64,000 bases of DNA from Bacillota bacterium (GCA_023426245.1 JAFABB010000051.1:262237-326236), one strand, 5' to 3'. Counted from the first letter of the stretch, positions 18,358 through 26,621 are shown. The notes: generated by a model not told the origin, from the sequence alone. A program made the numbers and translations.

Positions 18358-19347
18358 ATGGGCTCGTTTAAAGTAAATGACGATTCACCGGGGTTTATTC
18401 CAATCAAAGTTTCCGAAACCGATTCCAACACCAATGCCATCAACGGTAATGTAAATATCGACCCCCAGTTTCAAAAGATACTGAGTGACTTGGTGCAAAG
18501 TCTATCCGGGAACGCCAAGGAACGGGATTCATCGCTTGACCTTGAATCTCTCACAGCTATGATAGGGAATTTAAAAGGGAAAAATGTTTCGTCTTTAAAT
18601 CAGTTGCTTCAGGCTAGTGCCTCATTGGGCCAAAGGGAAGAAAGCGATCCTTTAAGCGATTTCGCCAATGCCCAAATGATAGCTAGATATAAAGTCGCCA
18701 TGGCAAATTTTGAAAAGGCAATGCAGATGTCCCCTAAAGCATTATCTGATTTTAATCTTGATGCCTTAAACCGGTTACCGAGCGGTGCTTTAAAACCGAT
18801 GGGGAAAATTTCCGATGCCCGAGAAGCAAGTTTTCCAGGAGTCAATCCCAATAGGCAAGAAGTGGCTGAGTTCATTGTCAATGAATGCAGGGCAATCGGT
18901 CTTCCTGAACAACTTGGACTTGCCACTGCCGTGACCGAGAGTGAAATGACTCAGTTTTATAAAGACGGCACTCCGCTTGGCCATGGTAACGCCGATTCAA
19001 CCGATTGGGGTATTATGCAGGTGAACGATAAAGCCTGGGGCGATCGCTATGACTTAAATTTGTTGAAAACGGATTGGAAATATAACATTCGAGCAGGTCT
19101 GCTAATACTAAAACATTCTTATGCTGCCGCAATGAAAAATAATGAGGGCCTGAAGGGACCGGGTGATGCCAATCAAAACCTGGTCCGGGCTGCTTACTCC
19201 GGCTATAATGCCGGGGCTGCCAATATTTGGCGTTATCGGACCCCGGTTCATGAGGCCTCCCGGACCGGCCTTTATGATGTGATTGATAATCAAGGTTACG
19301 ATATGCGGGATATCCGCTTTTGGGATAATTACCGGAATTTTTCGTAA
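18358..19347 (+). CDS. Lytic transglycosylase with C-terminal SLT domain
   Basis: A 329-residue protein. The C-terminal half (about 165-329) is a goose-lysozyme/SLT fold: catalytic Glu194 in AVTESEM, GIMQVNDKAWG, and AAYSGYNAGAANIWRY. It should cut peptidoglycan glycan strands. The N-terminal 160 residues are Ser/Asn-rich with no known domain. There is no signal peptide or membrane helix, so it would need another export route, for example flagellar, type III-like or holin-dependent. AAAAGGAG precedes the ATG. It has its own transcription unit closed by the strong terminator at 19499. Confidence 0.85.
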   Translation: MGSFKVNDDSPGFIPIKVSETDSNTNAINGNVNIDPQFQKILSDLVQSLSGNAKERDSSLDLESLTAMIGNLKGKNVSSLNQLLQASASLGQREESDPLSDFANAQMIARYKVAMANFEKAMQMSPKALSDFNLDALNRLPSGALKPMGKISDAREASFPGVNPNRQEVAEFIVNECRAIGLPEQLGLATAVTESEMTQFYKDGTPLGHGNADSTDWGIMQVNDKAWGDRYDLNLLKTDWKYNIRAGLLILKHSYAAAMKNNEGLKGPGDANQNLVRAAYSGYNAGAANIWRYRTPVHEASRTGLYDVIDNQGYDMRDIRFWDNYRNFS

Positions 19348-19395
19348 AGCGGAGAAGGCATAGGTTTTAATCCTTGTCTCGGTGGCTTATTGATT

Positions 19396-19476
19396 GAGCC
19401 ACAGAGTCACGGAGACACAAAGAAAAAACAAGATAAAGCCTCTATGGCAAAAGATATAGGCTACAGAGACTCAAAG
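19396..19476. repeat. Two imperfect copies of a CACAGAG-type repeat
   Basis: The segments GAGCCACAGAGTCACGGAG (from 19396) and TAGGCTACAGAGACTCAAAG (from about 19457) share a purine-rich CACAGAG-(A/T)C pattern followed by AAAGAAA. They lie between the transglycosylase gene and its terminator. The function is unknown; it may be a decayed dispersed repeat. Confidence 0.4.
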
Positions 19477-19498
19477 AAAGAATCTATGATTTTATTTC

Positions 19499-19547
19499 AA
19501 AAAGCCTTTTCATTCGGTCCGGTTGACTGAATGAAAAGGCTTTTTCG
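19499..19547. terminator. Strong bidirectional terminator
   Basis: AAAAAGCCTTTTCATTC at 19499-19515 pairs perfectly over 17 bases with 19529-19545. The A and T runs at both ends let it work for the transglycosylase gene and for the opposing acetyltransferase gene. Confidence 0.9.
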
Positions 19548-19588
19548 TTAAAAGAGTTATTCTATCTCCCGTATCGATTACCGGTGCC

Positions 19589-20395
19589 TTACGGCGCAAC
19601 GGTTGCATAAGCCCCGACATGCTGATAATTGGACAAGAAAATATAATTTTCGTCGGATTTAAGCTCTTGGAGGCCCAGCTGATTTGCAATTTTACGCGAG
19701 GCGTAATTTTCAAAGTCTGTGCGCCAGCAGGGTATTCGTCCGAATTGTTCATATTGCAAACGACTCAGAGTCTGGCAACAATGAAGCCCCAAACCCCTTC
19801 CCCGGTATTCCGGACGGGTGGCTACCCCTAACTCACAATAATTTTCAGTGAAAGCGAGGGTAGTTGCAACACAGGCAATTTCACCATTAATAAAGGCAGC
19901 TACAGCTTGTCCTTCGGTTAATAAACGTTCCGGGGAGAAAAAGAATTCCCATAACCAGGGGTCATTATAAAAAGCTTCGCCTAACTTTGGGGCATCAAGG
20001 GGATTAAGCAGTCGTACTCTGGGGTCATCGGTATATTTTGGGTTCCAGTCTTCCCTGCGGGCCGCTAAGAAAAGCACTGGTATTGAAAACCGGATGGGCC
20101 AATAATTGCCGATTATGGGCAACATTGAATCGGGTATTACCAAATCGGTAGGTTGGTGATTCAGTTCTCTCAAAATTCGCTGGATGAATGAAATCCGATC
20201 GGCTTTTCCATAAAAGAAATTCATCGATGGAAAAAGAGAAGGATATGTGACAACTAAAAGTTTGGGGTTTAACGGATTATCAACCGTAATAGTACTGGTA
20301 CCACGGTGCAATAAAAAATTAGTTGAACAATTTTCAGGCAGATCTTCTACCGGGAAATTGATTGTTTCAAACTTATCTGGGGCTAGCCTACGCAT
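19589..20395 (-). CDS. GNAT-family N-acetyltransferase
   Basis: A 268-residue protein on the minus strand. The C-terminal half has the GNAT acetyl-CoA motif RPEYRGRGLGLHCC; the N-terminal half resembles the extra domain of the PF12746 GNAT group. The start at 20395 has GGGAG 8 bases upstream on the minus strand; longer forms from 20410 or 20425 are possible. It faces the transglycosylase gene and shares its terminator. The acceptor substrate is unknown. Confidence 0.82.
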   Translation of the reverse strand: MRRLAPDKFETINFPVEDLPENCSTNFLLHRGTSTITVDNPLNPKLLVVTYPSLFPSMNFFYGKADRISFIQRILRELNHQPTDLVIPDSMLPIIGNYWPIRFSIPVLFLAARREDWNPKYTDDPRVRLLNPLDAPKLGEAFYNDPWLWEFFFSPERLLTEGQAVAAFINGEIACVATTLAFTENYCELGVATRPEYRGRGLGLHCCQTLSRLQYEQFGRIPCWRTDFENYASRKIANQLGLQELKSDENYIFLSNYQHVGAYATVAP

Positions 20396-20863
20396 TATGT
20401 CATCTCCCATGCGCTTTTGGCGCAAGCGCTCTTTGGCGCAATATCAATGCTAAGCAATCGAGGCCGCCCCTATCCTGTAGGTACTAAAATAAAAATTCCC
20501 CCCTTATTACTCTTTTTTAAAAGAATACACCCAAAACCCATTCTCTGTAAATTGCAAATTACTGTAAATATCCTGTTTGAACTGCAAATTCTCGCTTAAA
20601 AGCGAAACGCATCAAAATAGCCTATATTATTATATGATTCCTGCGAGTTTACTGAGTTTATTACTATGTAACATTTTTGTAACATTGATTATACTTTTTA
20701 AACCGGTGGGGAGAGAGGTGATGTGTAAAATCCCTATAGTTTCATCATAAAAATTGAGTTTTTCGATAAAATAATCGTAATCTTGCAGGATTATGAAGTT
20801 CTGATGCAAAATTATATGTAGCAATTCTAATCTAAAACAAAGACGATCTTTTTGGGGCCTGTT
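20396..20863. other. AT-rich divergent intergenic region
   Basis: This 468-base gap separates the acetyltransferase and sua5. It holds two direct copies of GCGCCAAA(A)AGCGC-like sequence at about 20408-20440, probably an operator or hairpin for the acetyltransferase, and two copies of TGTAACATT near 20668-20686 on the sua5 side. No convincing gene or clean promoter was found. Confidence 0.4.
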
Positions 20864-21898
20864 TTGAAAACAACGATTATTCAAATTGATAACCAGCAAT
20901 ATGAGCTGTTAGAGTCGGCTGCCAGTTCACTGAAAGCGGGAGGCCTGGTGGCTTTTCCCACTGAAACCGTGTATGGGTTAGGTGCGGTATACTCCAATGA
21001 AAGTGCACTTTTAAAAGTGTTTGCCGTTAAAGGCAGACCGGCGGACAATCCATTGATTTTGCACATCTGGCGTCAGGAGCAACTTGAAGAATTGGTAAGT
21101 GAGATTTCTCCAAAAGCTGAACGTTTGATCAAAGCTTTTTGGCCGGGGCCACTTACTTTAATTTTTCCAAAGCAGTCTCATGTATCTCCAATTGTTACGG
21201 CGGGTTTGGATACGGTGGCGGTACGGATGCCATCCCATTCGGCAGCTAGGGAATTGCTTCGCCGGACGAATATTGCCGTAGCAGCACCGAGTGCCAACCT
21301 TTCAGGACGTCCCAGCCCTACCCGGGGTTCTCATGTGATCGAAGATTTAGATACCAAAATTGATTTCATCATTGACGCCGGGCCATGCAGTGAAGGAGTT
21401 GAATCTACTGTGCTTTCCCTTCAAACTCAAACTCCGATTATTTTACGGCCGGGTTCGGTGACCCTTGAAATGTTGGAAGGGGTTTTACATGAAAAGGTCG
21501 ATGTAGTCAAACCAGGAGAAGTAAACCGCCCCCAAGCACCGGGCATGAAATATCGTCATTATGCTCCGAAAGCACCGGCAATATTAATCGAAGGAGATAA
21601 TGACCGGGTTGTTCGGGAGATTAATCGTTTATTGACTTTAAATCCTCCCCAACTGAAAGTAGCTGTTCTTAGCACCACCAATAATGTTACCCGATATGCT
21701 AATGAATGGGTTCTGGATATGGGACCCATTGATGAACCTGCGATTACAGCAAGACGGATCTATGATTTATTACGCTTTTGCGATACCTTGGCCGTCGAAC
21801 AGATATATATTGAGGGTATTCCGCCAGATGGTATTGGAATGGCAATTTTAAACCGGCTTCGAAAAGCCGCAGGAGGTCATATTGTTCATGTTACGTAA
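20864..21898 (+). CDS. sua5: L-threonylcarbamoyladenylate synthase (Sua5/YwlC type)
   Basis: A protein of about 344 residues that makes threonylcarbamoyl-AMP from Thr, bicarbonate and ATP for the t6A37 modification of tRNA. The N-terminal YrdC domain has FPTETVYGLG, KGRPADNPL, VAAPSANLSGRPSPT and LRPGSVT; a linker RPQAPGMKYRHYAPKAP leads to the C-terminal Rossmann-like Sua5 domain. TTG at 20864 is chosen because GGGG lies upstream; a TTG at 20852 would add four residues. The stop overlaps the next gene. It heads a block syntenic with ywlC-ywlE-upp-mnaA-atp of B. subtilis. Confidence 0.92.
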   Translation: MKTTIIQIDNQQYELLESAASSLKAGGLVAFPTETVYGLGAVYSNESALLKVFAVKGRPADNPLILHIWRQEQLEELVSEISPKAERLIKAFWPGPLTLIFPKQSHVSPIVTAGLDTVAVRMPSHSAARELLRRTNIAVAAPSANLSGRPSPTRGSHVIEDLDTKIDFIIDAGPCSEGVESTVLSLQTQTPIILRPGSVTLEMLEGVLHEKVDVVKPGEVNRPQAPGMKYRHYAPKAPAILIEGDNDRVVREINRLLTLNPPQLKVAVLSTTNNVTRYANEWVLDMGPIDEPAITARRIYDLLRFCDTLAVEQIYIEGIPPDGIGMAILNRLRKAAGGHIVHVT

Positions 21899-22616
21899 AT
21901 TATTTCCTTGCTTTTGTTTAGCTTTCGTGCTTTGTTTTGGAAGCTTCGGATATGCAGAGAATGCTCCATTTAAGGTTGGAGAAGTATTAGAATATAAATT
22001 GTATGCTAAATCCGCTATTTACGGAGCCAATGAAATTATCAAAGTTGTTTCCAAAAACACTTTGAATGGCCGGGAGGTATATCGTGTCCATGCCGAAATG
22101 ACGACAGTAGGCATTGTGAAGGGGCTTTATGAGTATACGCAAATTGAAGACTTAGTTATGGACGCCGAAGAATTTTATCCTTATTGGATTCGGCTGGAGA
22201 CAAAAGACCGCTCGAAAAATCAATTGGAAGAAATCCATTTTGATTACGTTAGTAAAAAGGCTACTCGGGTTTTAACCAAAAATGGTGAAACCAAAACTTC
22301 AGAAATAGAACTTCCGGGCTTTGTTCAAGATGGTTTATCATTGCAATTTTTCTTGCGGCATAATCAGATTACGGAAAAACCTCGCAAGATTTATTTTTAC
22401 GGGAATGGAAAGATTAATGAAAGTAATTTTGATATCAAACCGATTTCAAAACCGATCAAGATGGAAAGCGGCATTTATTCAAAATATCTGCAAATTATCG
22501 ATAATGATAACGATATAACGGTTCTAATTGCCGAAGATCAGTGCAGATTGCCGATTTATGTTAAAAAAATCGCCAAATTTGGATCCATGGAAATGAAACT
22601 GTCAAAGGTTAATTGA
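21888..22616 (+). CDS. Secreted DUF3108-like protein
   Basis: About 242 residues with a signal peptide (MLRKLFPCFCLAFVLCFG, cleavage near GYA-EN). The mature part starts FKVGEVLEYKLYAKSA and is predicted to be all beta, the pattern of DUF3108 proteins, whose function is unknown. AGGAGG at 21871-21876 serves either TTG 21882 or ATG 21888; the ATG gives the cleaner signal peptide. It overlaps the end of sua5, so the two are co-translated. In diderms the family is thought to be periplasmic. Confidence 0.78.
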   Translation: MLRKLFPCFCLAFVLCFGSFGYAENAPFKVGEVLEYKLYAKSAIYGANEIIKVVSKNTLNGREVYRVHAEMTTVGIVKGLYEYTQIEDLVMDAEEFYPYWIRLETKDRSKNQLEEIHFDYVSKKATRVLTKNGETKTSEIELPGFVQDGLSLQFFLRHNQITEKPRKIYFYGNGKINESNFDIKPISKPIKMESGIYSKYLQIIDNDNDITVLIAEDQCRLPIYVKKIAKFGSMEMKLSKVN

Positions 22617-22806
22617 ATTCTGAGCGACATGCCCCGTTTTTGGATAGTAACGGCACTAATCTTAGCGAAGCATGATGATTGCACGATATGCAATTCCAAA
22701 CTATTTGACCCTGAAAATTAACGGCTTGAAATTGGAAGCGATTTTGACAAACCGGGCACTCTAAAAGGTAAAGATCCCCAAATTCATTTTTTAAAGGCCA
22801 AACCAT
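22609..22806 (-). CDS. Small zinc-ribbon protein, hypothetical
   Basis: 65 residues on the minus strand. CPVC (about residues 17-20) and CISC (about 39-42) form a CxxC...CxxC zinc knuckle about 18 residues apart, followed by HH. AAAGGA lies 7 bases before the ATG. It fills the gap between the DUF3108 gene (8-base convergent overlap) and the phosphatase gene. Both the cysteine pattern and the ribosome site argue for a real gene, but the family is not recognised and chance coding cannot be excluded. Confidence 0.5.
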   Translation of the reverse strand: MVWPLKNEFGDLYLLECPVCQNRFQFQAVNFQGQIVWNCISCNHHASLRLVPLLSKNGACRSEFN

Positions 22807-22905
22807 TTTTTAGTCCTTTTTCTTGACTAATTTTATATTAGTGTCAACATTTGAATTTAATTTATGTGGTTTCCAGAAAAAAATTTTTGGGAGAGATTCT
22901 GATTA

Positions 22906-23619
22906 ATGATTAAGCAAGTTTTGTTTGTTTGTACGGGTAATACTTGCCGAAGCAGTATGGCTGAGGCTTTGCTCCGAAAAATGTTGAGCGAGGATTTGGC
23001 TGAAGAGGCTGCCAAAATTAGAGTGGTTTCGGCGGGAACCGGTGCGATATCCGGAGAAACCGCCGCCCAAAACGCTATTGAAGTCATGGCCGGAGAAGGT
23101 ATTGATTTGCGCTCTCATCGGGCCAAAAGGTTATCGGTAGAACTGATTAATGGAGCGGACTTGGTTTTGACAATGACCTTAGAGCAGAAAAATACCGTCA
23201 TGCATATGATGCCGGCCTCTAAAAACAAGGTTTTTACATTAAGCGAATTTGCTGAAGGCGTGAAGGAAATCGAATCTTTGATGGCTAAGGCTGAAAAGAT
23301 TCGTGAAAATTTAGAAGAAAAGCGCAGAAGATATTTGGAAAAGGAAGGCCCAAAACTTGAGCAGCTGCGCCGGCGTAACCTGGAATTGAGCCGTCAGATG
23401 CGGGCCTTGGATGAAGAATTACGCCAATTCGAACAAAAAATGGACCAAGAGTTGGCCTTTGAAAAACGTGATTTGGAGGGGATTCAGTCCCGGCTTACCG
23501 CTTTGGAAATTTTGGACCCTTATGGCCAGAATATTGAAATGTATAAAATTTGCGCCAATGAAATTAAAGAAAAGTTAAAGGCCGTTGTTAACCGGATTAA
23601 AGAATCCTTGGAAGAATGA
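22906..23619 (+). CDS. Low-molecular-weight protein arginine phosphatase (YwlE-like) with coiled-coil insertion
   Basis: 237 residues against about 150 for the family. The P-loop VCTGNTCRSSMAE has Cys9 and Arg15; Thr13 matches the Thr that gives YwlE its phospho-arginine preference. The fold proceeds normally to KVFTLSEFA (about 108-116), then about 85 strongly charged heptad-like residues (about 118-202, rich in Glu/Lys/Arg/Leu) intervene before the general-acid loop DPYG (Asp204) and the final helix MYKICANEIKEKL. The catalytic residues are thus complete but split by a coiled coil. GGGAGAG lies upstream of the ATG. It stands in the ywlE position of a conserved gene block. Confidence 0.87.
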   Translation: MIKQVLFVCTGNTCRSSMAEALLRKMLSEDLAEEAAKIRVVSAGTGAISGETAAQNAIEVMAGEGIDLRSHRAKRLSVELINGADLVLTMTLEQKNTVMHMMPASKNKVFTLSEFAEGVKEIESLMAKAEKIRENLEEKRRRYLEKEGPKLEQLRRRNLELSRQMRALDEELRQFEQKMDQELAFEKRDLEGIQSRLTALEILDPYGQNIEMYKICANEIKEKLKAVVNRIKESLEE

Positions 23620-23743
23620 AAAGCCAACGTCTCATCAATGGGGTATGAAAATTGGAAGAGACGCTTTCCTTAAGAAAAGTGCTTAATTGCCCGCATCGAG
23701 CCTGCCTTCCTCTTTTGTTTGCGAAATTTTTTAGAAGGATTTG

Positions 23744-23767
23744 GCGTGCGCTCGACGCGCGTTTTTA
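23744..23767 (+). terminator. Terminator-like hairpin before upp
   Basis: GCGTGCG and CGCGCGT pair (two G-U) around CTCGA and run into TTTTAT. It may end the phosphatase transcript or act as a leader attenuator for upp, whose ribosome site begins about 12 bases later. Confidence 0.55.
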
Positions 23768-23793
23768 TAAAAACAGATGAGGAGATGAACCTT

Positions 23794-24423
23794 GTGTCAA
23801 AAGTTTGTGTTATTGATCACCCTTTAATCCAACATAAGTTGTCGATAATCCGTGATTCAAACACCGGAGCCAAAGAATTCCGGGAGCTCGTTGAAGAAGT
23901 CTCAATGTTAATGGCCTATGAGGTGACCCGTAATTTTTCCCTGGAAGATGTTGATGTGGAAACCCCGGTTGCTACAGCCCATTGTCGGACGATCGCCGGG
24001 AAAAAAATCGCCGTAATTCCAATTTTACGGGCAGGCCTTGGGATGGTGGGCGGTATTCTCAAGTTAATTCCTACCGCAAAAGTTGGACATATTGGGGTTT
24101 ACCGGGATCCTGAGACTTTACAGCCGATTGAATATTATTGCAAACTGCCTCAGGATATTGTGGAACGGGAATTAATCTTGGTCGATCCGATGCTGGCTAC
24201 TGGAGGTTCGGCAGTCGCCGGAATTCATTTTTTGAAACAAAGAGGAGCCACCCAAATTCGTTTAATGTGCTTAATAGCTGCTCCGGAAGGAATTCAAAAT
24301 GTCCAGGAAAAGCACCCGGATGTTGATATTTATGTGGCGGCGGTTGATGAACGCTTGAATTCCCATGGATATATCGTTCCGGGGTTAGGGGATGCCGGGG
24401 ACCGGTTATTCGGCACCAAATAA
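23794..24423 (+). CDS. upp: Uracil phosphoribosyltransferase
   Basis: 209 residues, exactly the usual Upp length, when started at GTG 23794 with TGAGGAG 9 bases upstream. It makes UMP from uracil and PRPP in pyrimidine salvage. The N-terminus VIDHPLIQHKLSIIRD, the PRPP loop LVDPMLATGGSA, and the uracil-site end HGYIVPGLGDAGDRLFGTK are canonical. The frame is open further upstream but without family similarity. Confidence 0.97.
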   Translation: MSKVCVIDHPLIQHKLSIIRDSNTGAKEFRELVEEVSMLMAYEVTRNFSLEDVDVETPVATAHCRTIAGKKIAVIPILRAGLGMVGGILKLIPTAKVGHIGVYRDPETLQPIEYYCKLPQDIVERELILVDPMLATGGSAVAGIHFLKQRGATQIRLMCLIAAPEGIQNVQEKHPDVDIYVAAVDERLNSHGYIVPGLGDAGDRLFGTK

Positions 24424-24449
24424 AAATTCATAAAATGATCAATGATTAA

Positions 24450-24563
24450 AAGGTTGTCTCAAAGAAAGTCGCCGAGAATCTGGACAGGCAATATTGCTTT
24501 GCATTTTGACGATGTTGCATATTGGCCGTCTCCGATTCAAACTTTACTTTGAGACAACTTTTT
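24450..24563 (+). repeat. 114-bp imperfect inverted repeat, terminator or small MITE-like element
   Basis: The outer arms GTTGTCTCAAAG (24453-24464) and CTTTGAGACAAC (24547-24558) are perfect complements. Inner segments GAATCTGG..GGCAATAT and ATATTGGCCGTCTCCGATTC also pair. The right arm is followed by TTTTTAT, so the whole can terminate transcription after upp. A related GAGACAAC half-motif occurs just after the EIIC gene near 13034. It carries no coding capacity. Confidence 0.65.
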
Positions 24564-24751
24564 ATAGATTCCAAAAGATGATACTTGAGTAATATTTAAT
24601 ATCATCAAGCTTATTGAACTAAAATGTTTCTAAATTTGCTAGGACAACCTTATCAGGCGAATTTGGAATAATTGGTTTGGAAATCGTTCTTGCATTAATA
24701 ATACCATCGCGGTAATCTTTAGATGAATGATAATGGGGGAAAATTTTTATT

Positions 24752-25915
24752 TTGACTCACTCTTTCAAATCAGGGACGAAAAAAATTATGGTGGTCTTCG
24801 GCACACGGCCGGAAGCAATCAAAATGGCTCCAGTCGTCAATATGCTTAAAAGTACCCCGGATTTTGAAGTCAAAACTGTTGTTACGGCTCAACATCGTGA
24901 AATGTTGGATCAAGTTCTAAAGCTTTTTAAAATTAAGCCCGATTATGATCTTAATATTATGTCCCCCGGTCAAAGCTTGACAGAGATAACATGCAGGGTC
25001 TTAAAAGGATTAGAACCGGTTTTGAAAGCGGAATCTCCCGATTTACTGCTTGTTCACGGGGATACAACTACTACTTTCGCCGGTGGTTTGGCTGCATTTT
25101 ATCAACATATTACGGTAGGACATGTTGAAGCCGGTTTAAGGACTGGGGATAAAAAGCAACCCTATCCTGAAGAAATTAACCGCTTACTTACAGGAAGAAT
25201 CGCTGATCTTCATTTTGCACCGACTTCGGCGGCAAAGGAAAATCTGCTGAAGGAAAATATAGCGACGGGAACTATTTTTATTACAGGCAATACGGTAATT
25301 GACGCTTTGCATTATTGCTTGAACGATATTGAAGTGATTGGCCGAAATGAACGGCGGTTGATACTGGTTACCGCCCACCGCCGTGAGAGCTGGGGGCAGC
25401 CGCTGCAAGACATTATCAAGGCTTTAGAGAATATTATAAAAACAAATCCGTTGGTTAATCTAATGATACCGGTGCACTTAAACCCCTTGGTCCGACAAGC
25501 CTTTTACAATGCTTTTCAATCCGAACCCCGGGTTCAATTGGTTGAGCCGTTGGATTACCAATCCATGATTAAAGCGATAGCCGAATCCTATTTAGTGATT
25601 ACCGATTCCGGAGGCATCCAGGAAGAAGCGCCGTCGCTTGGAAAACCGGTTTTGGTCTTACGGGAAAAAACCGAACGGCCTGAGGCGGTTGCTGCCGGAA
25701 CAGTAAGGCTGGTTGGCACGGATACTGAAAAGATTACCGGCGCTGTAAACTTGCTCTTAAATGAACCGGAAGAATATTCAAAAATGTCAAGGGCAGTCAA
25801 TCCTTATGGTGATGGGAAAGCCACGAAGAGAATTTTAGACGCTTTATATTTTCATTTCGGTTATACTGCTCAAAAGCCTGAAGATTTTGTGCCTCAGCCG
25901 ATAAATGGAAAATAG
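24752..25915 (+). CDS. mnaA: UDP-N-acetylglucosamine 2-epimerase (non-hydrolysing)
   Basis: 387 residues, interconverting UDP-GlcNAc and UDP-ManNAc for cell-wall polymers. Family marks: VVFGTRPEAIKMAPV, TAQHREMLD, VHGDTTTTFAG, HVEAGLRTGD, PYPEEINRLLTG, TAHRRESWG and TDSGGIQEEAPSLGKPVLVLR. The start is TTG 24752 with GGGGGA 10 bases upstream. Its position between upp and the atp genes matches B. subtilis mnaA (yvyH). Confidence 0.95.
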   Translation: MTHSFKSGTKKIMVVFGTRPEAIKMAPVVNMLKSTPDFEVKTVVTAQHREMLDQVLKLFKIKPDYDLNIMSPGQSLTEITCRVLKGLEPVLKAESPDLLLVHGDTTTTFAGGLAAFYQHITVGHVEAGLRTGDKKQPYPEEINRLLTGRIADLHFAPTSAAKENLLKENIATGTIFITGNTVIDALHYCLNDIEVIGRNERRLILVTAHRRESWGQPLQDIIKALENIIKTNPLVNLMIPVHLNPLVRQAFYNAFQSEPRVQLVEPLDYQSMIKAIAESYLVITDSGGIQEEAPSLGKPVLVLREKTERPEAVAAGTVRLVGTDTEKITGAVNLLLNEPEEYSKMSRAVNPYGDGKATKRILDALYFHFGYTAQKPEDFVPQPINGK

Positions 25916-25949
25916 TGAATGATGTTAACCAAACTTAACAAAAAGTTTA

Positions 25950-25979
25950 TTTACCTTTATTGAATCTTTATGTTATATT
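25950..25979 (+). promoter_or_regulatory. Candidate promoter of the atp operon
   Basis: TTTACC and TATATT are separated by 18 bases in an AT-rich stretch after mnaA, about 50 bases before the first atp ribosome site. Confidence 0.4.
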
Positions 25980-26026
25980 TAAAGTTGTATTCAATTTCTG
26001 AAAACCTTAGTCAGGGAGGAAGTAGC

Positions 26027-26254
26027 ATCAAAAAGGGTAAAAATAACACACCGGAAATGTGGAGAAGTTTATCCTTATATGGTTTCCTTAGCCTTAATTT
26101 GGGATTTATGACCGTGGGAGGTTATTTTTTAGGGAAATTGGCGGGAGATTTCTTCCATGTTCAAAACCTAAAAATTGTCGGGGCAATAGTTGGCATCTTT
26201 CTTGGGTTTTATGAATTAATCCGAATTGCATTGAAAGCTGGAACCAAAAAATGA
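26027..26254 (+). CDS. atpZ: AtpZ/AtpI-family membrane protein, apparently with an ATC start codon
   Basis: About 76 residues with two membrane helices (LYGFLSLNLGFMTVGGYFLG and IVGAIVGIFLGFYELIRIAL). This matches the small AtpZ/AtpQ-like proteins that precede atpI and are linked to Mg or Ca handling or c-ring assembly. A strong GGGAGG (26014-26019) lies 7 bases before an in-frame ATC codon at 26027, giving the typical opening (M)KKGKNN. In-frame ATG codons at 25970 and 26060 have no ribosome site. It overlaps the next gene by four bases (ATGA). Confidence 0.75.
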   Translation: MKKGKNNTPEMWRSLSLYGFLSLNLGFMTVGGYFLGKLAGDFFHVQNLKIVGAIVGIFLGFYELIRIALKAGTKK

Positions 26255-26604
26255 TTTGGCTTATTCTATTGATTCTAACTGCTATTGCTTCTTTATCTGT
26301 TTTATTTTTCGGCAATCTACATGGATACCCAGGTGCTGTTATTCTGGGGCTGAATGGTGTCTTCTTCGACGTAGTTTGGCAATGGTTGCGCTTTAAAGTT
26401 GTTTCCAAAGGGAAGGTTAGTTTGATCGCTGGAGGAATTTTAGGCGGATTGGCCATTCGAGTCATCAGCGTTTTTATCTTCATTAAAATCAGCCAGTGGT
26501 GGCTAGGCAAATCCTCACCTTATTTTCTTGCTTTTGCTGTTTGCCTTTTAACGATTCCGCTATGGAGTCTGCTTATCGCCTATAAAGCGCGACTGCGCGT
26601 GTAA
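26251..26604 (+). CDS. atpI: ATP synthase subunit I (AtpI family)
   Basis: 117 residues with four predicted membrane helices and little else, in the position of atpI. The family is thought to help assemble the c-ring. The start ATG overlaps the previous stop. Sequence conservation in this family is low, so the call rests on size, topology and location. Confidence 0.75.
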   Translation: MIWLILLILTAIASLSVLFFGNLHGYPGAVILGLNGVFFDVVWQWLRFKVVSKGKVSLIAGGILGGLAIRVISVFIFIKISQWWLGKSSPYFLAFAVCLLTIPLWSLLIAYKARLRV

Positions 26605-26621
26605 AATGGAGAGAACCTGCA

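Noticed and set aside
20630..20899. 89-residue minus-strand frame between the acetyltransferase and sua5
   Set aside because: It overlaps the start of sua5, has no ribosome site and its composition looks like AT-rich chance coding.
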